64,000 nt of DNA from Poriferisulfidus sp963668445 (GCA_963668445.1 OY764335.1:992001-1056000); one strand, 5' to 3'. Positions 47,104 to 56,491 are shown, counted from the stretch's first letter. The notes: generated by a model from the sequence alone, not told the origin. Numbers and translations are program-made.

Positions 47104-47169
47104 CCGATCTCGGCTCGACCGAAGGATTCGGGGAGAACCTAGCCGCATGCCTGGGCCGATGCGGCCGTG

Positions 47170-47973
47170 TCAGGCAAAGGATGGCCGGCGTCGATGGTAA
47201 TGCTTCACATCGCGGAAACTCATACCGGTCACCGCGCCGCTGCCCAAGTACAGCTCCTTAATGTCCGACCGCCCCTCCAGTTCCTCGGCCGTGCCGTGCA
47301 GCATCACGCGCCCGTTTTCCACCACGTAGCCTTCAGTGGCGTATTTGAGCGCAATCATGGCATTCTGCTCCGCCACGAGGAAACTCACGCCTTCCTTCTG
47401 GTTCAGGTTGCGTACGATTTCGAACACTTCCTCGACCAGCTGCGGCGCGATGCCCATGGAAGGCTCGTCGAGCAGAATCAGTTTCGGGCGCGACATCAGG
47501 GCGCGGCCCAGCGCAATCATCTGCTGCTCGCCGCCGGAGGTGAAACCGGCTTGGCTTCTTCGGCGCACCTTGATGCGCGGAAAATATTCGTAGATCATTT
47601 CCAGATCCTGCTTGGCTACTGCCCGGTTCTCATGGATGAAGGAGCCGGTCAGAAGGTTCTCCTCGACCGTCAAATGCGCAAAGCAGTGCCGCCCTTCGAG
47701 CACTTGAACCATGCCGCTCTTCACCAGATCGTAGGCGTTCATGCCGGCGATGTCTTCGCCCATGAATTCGATGGAGCCTTTGCTGATCTGGCCGCGTTCC
47801 GCCGGAAGCAGATTGGAGCATGCCTTGAGCGTGGTGGTTTTGCCAGCGCCGTTCGCGCCCAAAATCGACACGACCGCGCCTTGCTTGATATGCAGGCTGA
47901 TGCCGCGCAATGCCAGAATGACGCGGTTGTACGTCACTTCAATGTTGTTGATGGACAGCAGTGTATCGCTCAT
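47170..47973 (-). CDS. livF: Branched-chain-amino-acid-type ABC transporter ATPase LivF
   Basis: The 267-residue ABC ATPase has Walker A GANGAGKTTT (about 39-48), signature TSGGEQQMIALGRALM, Walker B LILLDEPSMG and the H-loop region VAEQNAMIALK. The ATG at 47973 (MSDTLLSINNIEV) was chosen over a frame open 47 codons upstream. It is the last gene of the transporter cluster, 169 nt after the binding-protein gene, with a strong hairpin between. The transported compound is unknown. Confidence 0.93.
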   Translation of the reverse strand: MSDTLLSINNIEVTYNRVILALRGISLHIKQGAVVSILGANGAGKTTTLKACSNLLPAERGQISKGSIEFMGEDIAGMNAYDLVKSGMVQVLEGRHCFAHLTVEENLLTGSFIHENRAVAKQDLEMIYEYFPRIKVRRRSQAGFTSGGEQQMIALGRALMSRPKLILLDEPSMGIAPQLVEEVFEIVRNLNQKEGVSFLVAEQNAMIALKYATEGYVVENGRVMLHGTAEELEGRSDIKELYLGSGAVTGMSFRDVKHYHRRRPSFA

Positions 47974-48072
47974 GAGCTTGTGACATTCGGGCCAAGTGGA
48001 TCGAGTCTGAGGCGAAGCGGGATGCGCTTGGCGTCGGAGACCATCCGTTTCCTTTGAGTTCCTCCTGTGCTG

Positions 48073-48104
48073 AAAAAGGTTCGGCGGGAGATGAACTCCC
48101 GCCG
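48073..48104 (-). terminator. Strong hairpin between the binding-protein gene and livF
   Basis: A 9-bp perfect stem CGGCGGGAG/CTCCCGCCG with a 5-nt loop (48082-48104) is followed on the minus strand by AACC and five T residues. It starts 39 nt after the binding-protein stop. It may terminate or attenuate most transcripts, or protect the binding-protein mRNA 3' end, giving more binding protein than ATPase. Confidence 0.6.
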
Positions 48105-48142
48105 TTCCTTTCAACTTCTTCCAGTTGCGCTAGCGACGAAAA

Positions 48143-49489
48143 TCAGAGATCGAAGTCGTCGCGCTGAGCCGGATCGTTGCAGTCACGCGGGGTGATGCCT
48201 TCGTTCTCAACAGCTTTTTCGGCTTTCGCGTCAATGATAGACTGCGAAAGTTCGACGTCGCCATCGATCCAGTCGGTCACGACCTTCCACTGCGTGTCGG
48301 CATAGACCCACTGAATGAACTTAGCCTGATGGCCGCCCACGTGGTCCATGCAATTGGTCTTGATTTCCGGAACCAGGCCGTTGGCGCCCAACTCGGTCAG
48401 GCGTGCGGTATCCAGATTCAGGTTCTCAAAGCCCCAGCGCACCTGCGCGGAGTTGACGTCAGGACCAAAGCGTTCCTGAGCGACGCGCACCGCCTCGAGG
48501 TGGATAACGCCTGCCATCACGCCCAGGTTCCAGTAGTTGGAACCGATGCGGGACTTGTCCTGCAGGTCGCCTTTGCCAGCACCGTAGACCTTCTCAACGA
48601 TCTCATCGATCACCGGAGCCACGCGGCCCGTCGGGTGCGTGGTGATGGCATGGTAGCCGTTGGCCGAAGAGCCAGCCGGCTTCACGTCGCCATCGTCGTT
48701 GCTCCAGATGTTGCCGATCAGGTTGCTGATCGGGAAGCCCATGCGCACACCGGTCTGCATGGCCACCGGGTTCATGACGCCCCAGCCGCGCAGCACCACG
48801 TAGTCAGGCTTCGAGCGGCGGATTTTCAGCCACTGTGAAGTCTGCTCGTTGCCCGGATGCGGAACCTCGATAGCCTCCGACTCGCAGTTGTGCTTTTCGC
48901 ACAGCATGTGCGTGATGTCGATGGCCTCGCGACCGTAGGTGGAACCGTGGTACAGCAGTACGATCTTCTTGCCGGCCAAGTTCTCCATGCCGCCTTCCAA
49001 CTCGCCGATGAAGGCTGTAATGATGGAATGCTCGTCATAGGTGTTGATGCCAGGCATGAAGTAGTACGGGAATACGTCCCCGCGCTGACCTTCGGTGCGG
49101 CCATGGTTCACGGCAATGATCGAAATCTTATCCTTGCGGCCCTGAGCGACCAAGGAAGTAGAGATGCCCACCGACAGCGGATCGAAGAACAAGGCTTCCT
49201 TGCCTTCGTACTCCTTCATGCGGTGATAGCACTCAACGCCCTGCTGGTCGTTGTATTGGGTTTCGCATTCGTTCCAGATAATCTTCCGACCACCAATACC
49301 GCCGTGCTCCATGTTTTGCAGGTTGTAGTAATCGATGATGCCACCGAAGTAGCCCGTGCCACCCGTTGCGTACGGCCCAATGCGATAGACCGGCATCGGG
49401 ATATAGACTTCCCCTTCGGCCATCACGGGGGCAGTCGCAGACATGGCTACGGCCATCGCTACACCTGTTACCCAAAGTTTTGTTTTCAT
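48143..49489 (-). CDS. ABC transporter substrate-binding protein (Peripla_BP_6 type)
   Basis: The 448-residue periplasmic binding protein has a signal peptide likely cut after PVMA (about residue 24). The fold follows with YIPMPVYRIGPYATGGTGYF, GGIGGRKIIWNECET, LLYHGSTYGREAIDI and YHAITTHPTGR. It is longer than LivK/LivJ, with a C-terminal extension. The neighbouring liv-type permeases and ATPases make it the cluster's receptor. Short organic acids or amides are as plausible as amino acids given the acyl-CoA-synthetase-like neighbour. The ribosome-binding site AGGAGG is 11 nt before the ATG. Confidence 0.88.
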   Translation of the reverse strand: MKTKLWVTGVAMAVAMSATAPVMAEGEVYIPMPVYRIGPYATGGTGYFGGIIDYYNLQNMEHGGIGGRKIIWNECETQYNDQQGVECYHRMKEYEGKEALFFDPLSVGISTSLVAQGRKDKISIIAVNHGRTEGQRGDVFPYYFMPGINTYDEHSIITAFIGELEGGMENLAGKKIVLLYHGSTYGREAIDITHMLCEKHNCESEAIEVPHPGNEQTSQWLKIRRSKPDYVVLRGWGVMNPVAMQTGVRMGFPISNLIGNIWSNDDGDVKPAGSSANGYHAITTHPTGRVAPVIDEIVEKVYGAGKGDLQDKSRIGSNYWNLGVMAGVIHLEAVRVAQERFGPDVNSAQVRWGFENLNLDTARLTELGANGLVPEIKTNCMDHVGGHQAKFIQWVYADTQWKVVTDWIDGDVELSQSIIDAKAEKAVENEGITPRDCNDPAQRDDFDL

Positions 49490-49525
49490 AATTTTAATGC
49501 CCTCCTATAAGAGGCTTTTTGATTT

Positions 49526-49558
49526 AGACTTGCAGTTAACTGCTTTATCAGCAAGTCT
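49526..49558 (-). promoter_or_regulatory. Structured 5' leader of the binding-protein gene
   Basis: An 8-bp perfect inverted repeat AGACTTGC/GCAAGTCT encloses a 17-nt loop. The perfect 12-bp palindrome GCAGTTAACTGC (49532-49543) overlaps the loop and the inner end of that stem, so two alternative folds exclude each other. It lies 37-69 nt before the start codon. The AGGAGG ribosome-binding site can also pair weakly with a CCTC just upstream of it. Confidence 0.45.
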
Positions 49559-49611
49559 CTTTTTACACCCAAAATCGCCTTTTTGCAAGACGCACCCTAG
49601 ACGACTTTGAG

Positions 49612-49640
49612 AGTATTCTTTATAAATCATTGGTTTTCAA
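49612..49640 (-). promoter_or_regulatory. Possible promoter of the binding-protein gene
   Basis: On the minus strand TTGAAA (49640-49635) is separated by 17 bp from AATACT (49617-49612) in an AT-rich stretch just after the livM stop. It would give the binding protein its own transcript beginning upstream of the structured leader. Confidence 0.35.
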
Positions 49641-49645
49641 TGTAA

Positions 49646-50743
49646 TTAATGAGGGAACGGCCATATGCGCAGCTTCTGCTTGGTAGTCAGCCACAGTGCT
49701 GCCAGTCCGCCAGGTTCGCGAATCAGCAACGCGATGATCAGAATGCCGTAGATGATCTTGGCCACGTTCTGCACGACGGCAGTATCGAATGCCCCCGCGA
49801 ACACGTAGTCGCCGATCCAAGAGAAGAAGATCGGGAACTCGTACACCAGAATCGTGCCGTAGAACGTCCCGGCGATCGAGCCCAAGCCGCCGATGATGAC
49901 CATGAACAGCACCTCGAACGAGCGGTTCATTTCGAATGTGCGGATGCCCAGCACCTGCAGATAGCAGAAGCAGAACAGTGCGCCGCCCACGCCGCAATAG
50001 AAGCAGCTGACGAAGAACGCCAGCATCTTGGTGCGCACCACCGGAATGCCGATGACGGACGCTGCAATGTCCATATCGCGCACGGCCATGAAGTTGCGCC
50101 CGGTATTGCTGCGCATGAGATTCTTGGCGAACAGCGTCAGCACCCCGACGATGCCCAGCGACAGCAGGTATTTGGCTTCGGGACTAGCCATGTCTTCAAT
50201 GCCGAAGGTGTCGCCGATGTAGAAGTAGTCGAACATGTGGTCCGGCAGGGTCACGGTGGCGGTGGCGTAATTCAGGAAATACGGATAGGATCGGAAGAAC
50301 CACAGCGCGAAATACTGCGCGGCCAGCGTCGACACCAGCAGATAGAAGCCCTTGATGCGGATGCTCGGCAAGCCGAAGACCAAGCCGATCAGGCCGGTGG
50401 CTACGCCGCCCAGCATCATCGCCACCGGAAGACTCATCCAACCTTCCGGGGTGCGCAGCATGATGTTGAATGTGAAGAATGCGCCGAAGCACATGAATCC
50501 TGCGGTGCCCAGCGATAGCTGCCCGGTCATGCCGGTCAGGAGGTTCAGGCCGAGCGCCGCGCAGCCGAAGGCCAGAATCGGGATCAGATGGGCCGCCAGC
50601 CAGTAGTCGCTCGCAATGAGCGGCACGACGAAGACCATGAAGACCAGAAATACAACGATGCCCCACTTGTCGAAAGGAATCGGAAACAGCTTCCGATCTT
50701 CCAGATAGTTGACGCTGTAGGTGCCGGTTTCGCGGTAAAACAT
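49646..50743 (-). CDS. livM: ABC transporter permease LivM
   Basis: The 365-residue inner-membrane permease of the branched-chain-amino-acid type has about nine hydrophobic segments. The family motif GLNLLTGMTGQLSLGTAGFM lies near residues 64-83, and MVIIGGLGSIAGTFYG near 283-298. It begins MFYRETGTYSVNY. It follows livH with a 2-nt gap and pairs with it to form the channel. Confidence 0.94.
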   Translation of the reverse strand: MFYRETGTYSVNYLEDRKLFPIPFDKWGIVVFLVFMVFVVPLIASDYWLAAHLIPILAFGCAALGLNLLTGMTGQLSLGTAGFMCFGAFFTFNIMLRTPEGWMSLPVAMMLGGVATGLIGLVFGLPSIRIKGFYLLVSTLAAQYFALWFFRSYPYFLNYATATVTLPDHMFDYFYIGDTFGIEDMASPEAKYLLSLGIVGVLTLFAKNLMRSNTGRNFMAVRDMDIAASVIGIPVVRTKMLAFFVSCFYCGVGGALFCFCYLQVLGIRTFEMNRSFEVLFMVIIGGLGSIAGTFYGTILVYEFPIFFSWIGDYVFAGAFDTAVVQNVAKIIYGILIIALLIREPGGLAALWLTTKQKLRIWPFPH

Positions 50744-50745
50744 GG

Positions 50746-51687
50746 CTAGACCCTCTCAATGTCCTTCAGTCCGAACAGGCCGGATGGCCGGAACAGCAGG
50801 AAAACCAGAGCGATGAAATAGGCGAACCAGCCTTCGATCCCTTGAACGCCGAACAGGTCGCCGACATAGATCTCGCCGAACTTCTCGCCGACGCCGATGA
50901 CCAGTCCGCCGACGATGGCGCCGGGGATCGACGTCAGTCCGCCGATCAGGATCACCGGCAGCGCCTTGAGCACCGCTTCCACCAGCGTGAACGAAACGCT
51001 GACGCGCTCGGCCCACAGGAGGCCTGCGATCAAAGCGATCACGCCGGTCACCGCCCATACCAGCGCCCACACTCGGGACAGCGGAATGCCTACCGCCATG
51101 GCGGCCATGTGGTCGTCCGAAACCGCCCGCAGGGACATGCCGGTGCGCGTCTTCTGGAAGAAGAGGGCCAGGATCAGAATCATCGAGCCCGCCACGATGG
51201 TGGCGAAGATGTCGAATTTGGAGATCAGGATATCAAGCCACGCGATGTAGTCGGAGACGAAAATGGTCATGTTGACCGGGTCCAGAAGCGCCAGATCCAA
51301 GAAGTCGGCCATCTGCAGGCCGTGGATGGCGGAATCCCATACGTACTGGGCCATGCCCTCGATCAGCGTGGCCAAGCCGACCGTCGCCATGAACAGCGAC
51401 AGCAGCGATTGGTTCGCGAGCGGGCGCATCATGAAGCGTTCGACCAGAATGCCGAACACCACCATGGTCGCCATGGTAATCAGCAGCGCCACCCAGAAGT
51501 TGACGCTGCCTTCCGTCAGCTTGACGAACGTCAGGGACGCGAACAGCAGCATCGTGCCCTGCGCAAAGTTGAAGATGCCGGATGATTTGTAGATCAGCAC
51601 GAAGCCGATGGCCACCAGCGAATACATGACGCCGGACATCAGGCCGCCGAGGACCACTTCAATGAAAAAGACCCAATCGAATCCCAT
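50746..51687 (-). CDS. livH: ABC transporter permease LivH
   Basis: The 313-residue permease has about eight hydrophobic segments. The conserved GVMYSLVAIGFVLIYKSSGI and FNFAQGTM lie near residues 19-46, and a C-terminal LIGGLTSIPGAIVGGLVIG. It is the LivH-type partner of LivM. It lies 13 nt downstream of livG in the same leftward operon. Confidence 0.94.
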   Translation of the reverse strand: MGFDWVFFIEVVLGGLMSGVMYSLVAIGFVLIYKSSGIFNFAQGTMLLFASLTFVKLTEGSVNFWVALLITMATMVVFGILVERFMMRPLANQSLLSLFMATVGLATLIEGMAQYVWDSAIHGLQMADFLDLALLDPVNMTIFVSDYIAWLDILISKFDIFATIVAGSMILILALFFQKTRTGMSLRAVSDDHMAAMAVGIPLSRVWALVWAVTGVIALIAGLLWAERVSVSFTLVEAVLKALPVILIGGLTSIPGAIVGGLVIGVGEKFGEIYVGDLFGVQGIEGWFAYFIALVFLLFRPSGLFGLKDIERV

Positions 51688-51700
51688 GCCCGCCTCCGCG

Positions 51701-52477
51701 TCAGTGGCTCACGCCCAGATAGGCGTCGATCACCTTCTGGTTGCTCTTGACTTCATCCGGCGTGCCGTCGCCGATTTTTTCGCCGTAGTCCAGCACCACG
51801 ACATGATCGGAAATATCCATCACCACGCTCATGTCGTGCTCGATCAGCACGATGGTCGTGCCGAACTCGCGGTTGACTTCGAGCGCGAAGCAGGACATGT
51901 CCTTCTTCTCTTCCAAATTCATGCCGGTCATCGGCTCGTCCTGCAGCAGCATGGACGGCTCCGCAACCAGCGCGCGCGCCAATTCGACGCGCTTCTGCAG
52001 GCCGTACGGCAGCTTGCTGACCGGCGTCTTGCGGATGCCTTGCAGGTGCAGGAACTCAATGACCTCTTCGGCGGCCCGGCGGTTCTCGATCTCCTCGCGC
52101 CGCGCCCGTCCGATGTTCAGCCCCTGCTCGACCCATGTGGAGCGGATCTTCAGGTTGCGGCCGGTCATGATGTTCTCGAGCACGGTCATGCCTTGGAACA
52201 GCGCAATGTTCTGGAAGGTGCGCGCCATGCCCATCTGGGCGATCTGGCGCGGCCGCATGCGGGTGCATTCCTGGCCCTTGAACTCGACGCGACCCTTCTG
52301 CGGGATGTACACGCCGTTGATGACGTTCAGCATGGAGCTCTTGCCGGCGCCATTCGGCCCGATGACCGCGCAAATTTCGCCCTGCTTCACGTTGAAGCTG
52401 ATGCCGTCGAGGGCAACCACGCCGCCGAACGACAGCGTGATATCTTCAACGCGCAGGATCTGGTCGTCGTCAGGCAT
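51701..52477 (-). CDS. livG: ABC transporter ATPase LivG
   Basis: The 258-residue ATPase has Walker A GPNGAGKSSM, the Q-loop segment ARTFQNIALF, signature region LPYGLQKRVELARAL and Walker B MLLQDEPMTGMN, with the H-loop in VLIEHDM. The ATG at 52477 (MPDDDQILRVED) has AAGGA at a good distance, so it is preferred over an ATG four codons upstream. Together with LivF it powers the LivHM channel. Confidence 0.93.
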   Translation of the reverse strand: MPDDDQILRVEDITLSFGGVVALDGISFNVKQGEICAVIGPNGAGKSSMLNVINGVYIPQKGRVEFKGQECTRMRPRQIAQMGMARTFQNIALFQGMTVLENIMTGRNLKIRSTWVEQGLNIGRARREEIENRRAAEEVIEFLHLQGIRKTPVSKLPYGLQKRVELARALVAEPSMLLQDEPMTGMNLEEKKDMSCFALEVNREFGTTIVLIEHDMSVVMDISDHVVVLDYGEKIGDGTPDEVKSNQKVIDAYLGVSH

Positions 52478-52494
52478 AGTCCTTGTCATCCTCT

Positions 52495-54363
52495 TCAGTC
52501 CGCCCGGGCTACGTCATCCATCGGCAGCGTGTAGGAGCGGTTGTCCGCGGTGTCCGTGTAAGTGTACTCCATGGCGCCGTTGTACAGGGCCTCGATCAGC
52601 CCTTGGTGCCGTTCGGCGATCGCGGTCCAACGCAATTTGCGCGTCGAGGTGACCTCGCCGGCGGAAGCCATGAACTCGCGGTTCATGATCGCGAAACGGC
52701 GCAATTGAAAGCCGGATTCCGCCGCCTCCTGGGCCAGTTGCGCGTTGGCGTTCTGCAAGCACTCGCGCACCAGTTCGCGCAGTTGGGGATGCACGGCCAG
52801 ATCCGCATAGCCGGTATAGCGCAGGTTGCGACGGTCGGCCCAAGTGCGGCAGATGGTGCCGTCGATTGTGATGATGGCGGCCGGGTAGTCGCGCCCATCG
52901 CCAATCACGAGGGCCTGCTTGATGTATTCGGAGGAATGCAGGTGGAGCTCGGCTCGGTACGGTTTGAACGGGCTGCCGTCGCGCAGCTGCCCCGTTCGAG
53001 CAATTTGCCCGTGCACGTGCAGACGGCCTTCCGCATCGATCTCACCGGTATCGTACGTGCGCACCCAGCCGTCCTTGATGCGCTCGGCCGTCGCTTCCGG
53101 GTTCTTGTAGATGCCGCGCATTTGCCCAGGGCCGCGGAACCAGATTTCGCCACTGTCGACACGCAGCTCCGTATCGTCGAGCGGCGGGCCGACGGAATCC
53201 GAATTCCAGTCCGCATCCGATTGCAGAGTCACGCAGCCGCAGCCTTCCGCCAAGCCGTAGGTCTCACGCAATTCGATGCCGATCGCCCGGAAGAAGAGGA
53301 AGACGTTCGGCGGGATGGCCTCGCCGCCGCACAGCGCCAAGCGGACGCGGCTCAGTCCGTAGACATTGCGCACCGGCGCAAACGTGGTGAGCAGCGCGAA
53401 CTTGGAGCGCAGCCAAGTTGCCGGCGGCACGGTCTTGCCGTCCATCCGGTACTGCGCCGCCTTCATCGCGGCGCGCAAGGCGCGGTTGTACAGCCGGGTG
53501 TCCATGCCGGTGCCGCTCTCGACCCGGTTGGCGGCATGGGTATATATGTATTTGTAGACGTAGGAGGGCCCGTACAGGATGCTGGGGCCGATTTCCTGAA
53601 TGTTCTCCAGCACCGTGTCGTCGCTTTCCGGACAGTTCACGGAGCACCCGGACGCTAGGGTCATGGCGTAGGCGAACAGCATGTCGCTGACGGACGCCAG
53701 CGGCAGATAGGCCATCAGGTTGTCGCGGGGGGTGATGTTCTTACGCACGACCACACTGCGGGCCGTTGCGATCAAGGCTCCTTGGGACAGTTCGACCAAC
53801 TGTGCTTCGCCGCCAGTGCCGGACGTTGCCATGATGGCGGCAATATCGTCGGGACTGCCCTGCCCTTGCAGTTCCTCCAGATAGCTGGCCGACGGCTCGA
53901 TGCCTTCCAGCACCGTCTCGAGCCGCACCATTTCCTGATGCTCGTAGGTTCCCATGCCGCGATCGTTGATGTAGATGATTTCGCGCACGCAGGTCTGGCC
54001 GCACTCCAGAAGCGCATCAATGTGCTGCTGCTCCACGGCGAACACGAATTCCACGTCGGCGCCGTGCACCAGATCCCGAAGCCCGTCCCCATAGGTGTTG
54101 GTGCCGATCGGCACCACCGAGGCGCCGAGACTGTGCGCGGCCGTGTAGGCCAAGTACATGTCGGTGCTGTTCGGGCCGAATACGCCGAGCTTGGCACCTT
54201 TGCCGATGCCGCGCCGGCTAAGCCCTTGGGCCAGCATCGAGGTCCGGTCGCGCAGCTGCGCCCATGTCGTCACATCCCAAATGCCGAGCTGCTTGTTACG
54301 GATGGCAACGCCGTCCGGCCGACTTTCAGCCCGCTCTAGCAGCAAGGAAAGAAACATATCCAT
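52495..54363 (-). CDS. AMP-binding (acyl-CoA synthetase-like) protein with degenerate motifs
   Basis: The 622-residue protein has the overall fold of long-chain acyl-CoA synthetases. Several catalytic motifs deviate. The P-loop reads ATSGTGGEAQLVELSQ instead of TSGTTGxPKGV. The adenylate motif reads YDTGEIDAEGRLHVHGQIA instead of TGDIGxxDxxG...GRxKD. YGLAEG and the C-terminal STRKLRW lysine remain. It is the first gene of the liv cluster, 17 nt before livG, so it is probably co-expressed. It may be inactive or have a changed chemistry. Similar synthetase-liv clusters are common in other proteobacteria. Confidence 0.8.
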   Translation of the reverse strand: MDMFLSLLLERAESRPDGVAIRNKQLGIWDVTTWAQLRDRTSMLAQGLSRRGIGKGAKLGVFGPNSTDMYLAYTAAHSLGASVVPIGTNTYGDGLRDLVHGADVEFVFAVEQQHIDALLECGQTCVREIIYINDRGMGTYEHQEMVRLETVLEGIEPSASYLEELQGQGSPDDIAAIMATSGTGGEAQLVELSQGALIATARSVVVRKNITPRDNLMAYLPLASVSDMLFAYAMTLASGCSVNCPESDDTVLENIQEIGPSILYGPSYVYKYIYTHAANRVESGTGMDTRLYNRALRAAMKAAQYRMDGKTVPPATWLRSKFALLTTFAPVRNVYGLSRVRLALCGGEAIPPNVFLFFRAIGIELRETYGLAEGCGCVTLQSDADWNSDSVGPPLDDTELRVDSGEIWFRGPGQMRGIYKNPEATAERIKDGWVRTYDTGEIDAEGRLHVHGQIARTGQLRDGSPFKPYRAELHLHSSEYIKQALVIGDGRDYPAAIITIDGTICRTWADRRNLRYTGYADLAVHPQLRELVRECLQNANAQLAQEAAESGFQLRRFAIMNREFMASAGEVTSTRKLRWTAIAERHQGLIEALYNGAMEYTYTDTADNRSYTLPMDDVARAD

Positions 54364-54470
54364 GATTGAATTTTAATCCATTGGCCTCAGTCGGCGGCGG
54401 TCTCCCCCAAGCGGTCTTCGGCGCATGTCCGAATTCCGTGATGGGGCGCATTATACCCGAAAGTCGACGG

Positions 54471-54935
54471 TCATGACTCCCGTCGCGCCTGAAAGAAATT
54501 TCGCAGCCGCGCGCCGCAAGGTTCCGCGCAAATGCCCCCTGCAACCGCGAAACGGTGGTTCAGGCAGGACAGGGCCGTCGCATCGAAAGCGCCGCCCAAA
54601 CCGCCAGCCTTGGGATCGGGCGCGCCGAACACCAGACGCGCCAATCGTGCCGCCACGGCCGCGCCGACGCACATCAGGCACGGCTCCAGCGTCACGTACA
54701 AGGTCGCGCCAGGCAGGCGGTAGTTGCCGAGCTTGGCGGCGGCCTCGCGCAGCGCCACGATTTCGGCGTGCGCGCTCGGGTCATGCGTCCGGATGCTGCG
54801 GTTGAAGCCGGTGCCGATCAGATCGCCGTCCAGCGTCACCAGCGCCCCCACCGGCACTTCGCCGGCGGCGGCGGCCCGGTCCGCCAGTTCCAGCGCCTTG
54901 CGCATCCAGCGTTCGTCCTCGGGCGGTTCGCTCAT
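54471..54935 (-). CDS. tadA: tRNA-specific adenosine deaminase
   Basis: TadA deaminates A34 to inosine in tRNA-Arg(ACG). The 154-residue protein has the zinc-binding HAEIVALREA (H-A-E) and EPCLMCVGA (P-C-x2-C) motifs. The ATG at 54935 overlaps the guaA stop by 4 nt; another ATG two codons upstream lies within guaA. A cysteine-containing C-terminal segment (LNHRFAVAGGICAEPCG) matches the family. Confidence 0.94.
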   Translation of the reverse strand: MSEPPEDERWMRKALELADRAAAAGEVPVGALVTLDGDLIGTGFNRSIRTHDPSAHAEIVALREAAAKLGNYRLPGATLYVTLEPCLMCVGAAVAARLARLVFGAPDPKAGGLGGAFDATALSCLNHRFAVAGGICAEPCGARLRNFFQARRES

Positions 54936-56488
54936 TCCCATTCCACGGTCGCCGGCGGCTTGCTGGAAATGTCGTAGCACACGCGGGCGATGCCATCGAC
55001 TTCGTTGATGATGCGCCGGGCGCACCGTTCCAGGAACTCGCCCGGCAGCCGCGCCCATCCGGCGGTCATGAAGTCTTGCGTCTCGACCGCGCGCAAACTG
55101 ACGACGTAGTCGTAGCGGCGCCCGTCGCCCATCACGCCGACCGCGCGCACCGGCAGGAACACGACGAACGCCTGCGCCACCCGGTCGTACAAGTCCCAAG
55201 CCCGAAGCTCCTCGATGAAAATATGGTCGGCTGCGCGCAGCAGGTCGGCGTATTCGCGCCGCACTTCGCCCAAGATGCGCACGGCCAGCCCCGGTCCCGG
55301 AAACGGATGGCGGCCGATTCGCTCGGTCGACAGGCCGAGCACTCGACCGACCTCGCGCACCTCGTCCTTGAACAGTTCTCGCAACGGCTCCACCAGCTGC
55401 AGATGCAGGGTCTCCGGCAGCCCTCCCACGTTGTGGTGCGATTTGATCAGGTGCGCCTTATTGGTGGCGGCGGCGGCCGACTCGATGACGTCCGGGTAGA
55501 TGGTGCCCTGCGCCAGCCAGCGCACATTCGGCAATTGCTGCGCCTCTTCTTGGAAGACATGGATGAATTCGCGGCCGATGATGCGGCGCTTTTCTTCCGG
55601 ATCCGCGACGCCGGCCAGCGCATTCAGGAAGCGGTCCTGCGCCTCGATGCGCCGTACGCGCACGCCGAGTTCGCCGAACGCCTCCATCACCTGGTCCGCC
55701 TCGTACAGCCGCAGCAGCCCGTTGTCGACGAAGATACAGGTCAGCTGTTCGCCGATCGCCCGGGCCAACAACGCTGCCACCACGGAGGAGTCCACGCCGC
55801 CGGACAGCGCCAGCACCACGCCGTCGCCGCCCACCTGCTTCCGCACCGCCGCAATGCGATCTTCGACGATGGCGGCCGGGCTCCACAGCCCGTGGCAGCG
55901 GCACTGCTCGCGCACGAAGCATTCCAGCAGCCGCTGGCCGCCCGGCGTATGCGTCACTTCCGGATGAAACTGCAGACCGAACCAAGGCTTCGACTCGTGC
56001 GCGATCGCCGCGATCGGGACGTTTTCGGTAGAGGCCAGCACGGCGAAGCCGTCCGGTGCCGTATCCACGTGGTCGCCGTGCGACATCCAGACGGAGGCTT
56101 CGGCGCCGTGGCCCAGCGCCTCCAGCAGCGCGTGGGCGCCGTGGCCCCGCAGCACAGCGTGCCCGAATTCGCGACGCTGCCCGGCATGGACGGTCGCGCC
56201 GAAGCGCCGTGCCAACGCCTGCATGCCGTAGCAGATGCCGAGCACCGGGACATCGAGTTCCAGCACGGCTTCCGGCACGGGCGGATGCGCTTCGAGGGTG
56301 GCGGACTCCGGGCCGCCCGACAGGATGATGCCGCACGGCGCAAACGCCCGGATGCGCTCGTCGCCGGCATCGCAGGGATAGATTTCGCAGTAGCAGCCTG
56401 CTTCGCGCACGCGCCGCGCAATCAGTTGGGCGTATTGCGAGCCGAAATCCAGCACTAGGATCCGCTCGGCGTGAATGTCCGCGGACAC
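54932..56488 (-). CDS. guaA: GMP synthase (glutamine-hydrolysing)
   Basis: GuaA aminates XMP to GMP. The 518-residue protein has an N-terminal class I glutaminase with nucleophile in GICYGMQ (about C84) and HPEVTH. The PP-loop ATPase carries SGGVDSSV (about 231-238), and the dimerisation domain ends RVCYDISSKPPATVEWE. It lies 3 nt after guaB and is followed by tadA, giving guaB-guaA-tadA. Confidence 0.97.
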   Translation of the reverse strand: MSADIHAERILVLDFGSQYAQLIARRVREAGCYCEIYPCDAGDERIRAFAPCGIILSGGPESATLEAHPPVPEAVLELDVPVLGICYGMQALARRFGATVHAGQRREFGHAVLRGHGAHALLEALGHGAEASVWMSHGDHVDTAPDGFAVLASTENVPIAAIAHESKPWFGLQFHPEVTHTPGGQRLLECFVREQCRCHGLWSPAAIVEDRIAAVRKQVGGDGVVLALSGGVDSSVVAALLARAIGEQLTCIFVDNGLLRLYEADQVMEAFGELGVRVRRIEAQDRFLNALAGVADPEEKRRIIGREFIHVFQEEAQQLPNVRWLAQGTIYPDVIESAAAATNKAHLIKSHHNVGGLPETLHLQLVEPLRELFKDEVREVGRVLGLSTERIGRHPFPGPGLAVRILGEVRREYADLLRAADHIFIEELRAWDLYDRVAQAFVVFLPVRAVGVMGDGRRYDYVVSLRAVETQDFMTAGWARLPGEFLERCARRIINEVDGIARVCYDISSKPPATVEWE

Positions 56489-56491
56489 GGG

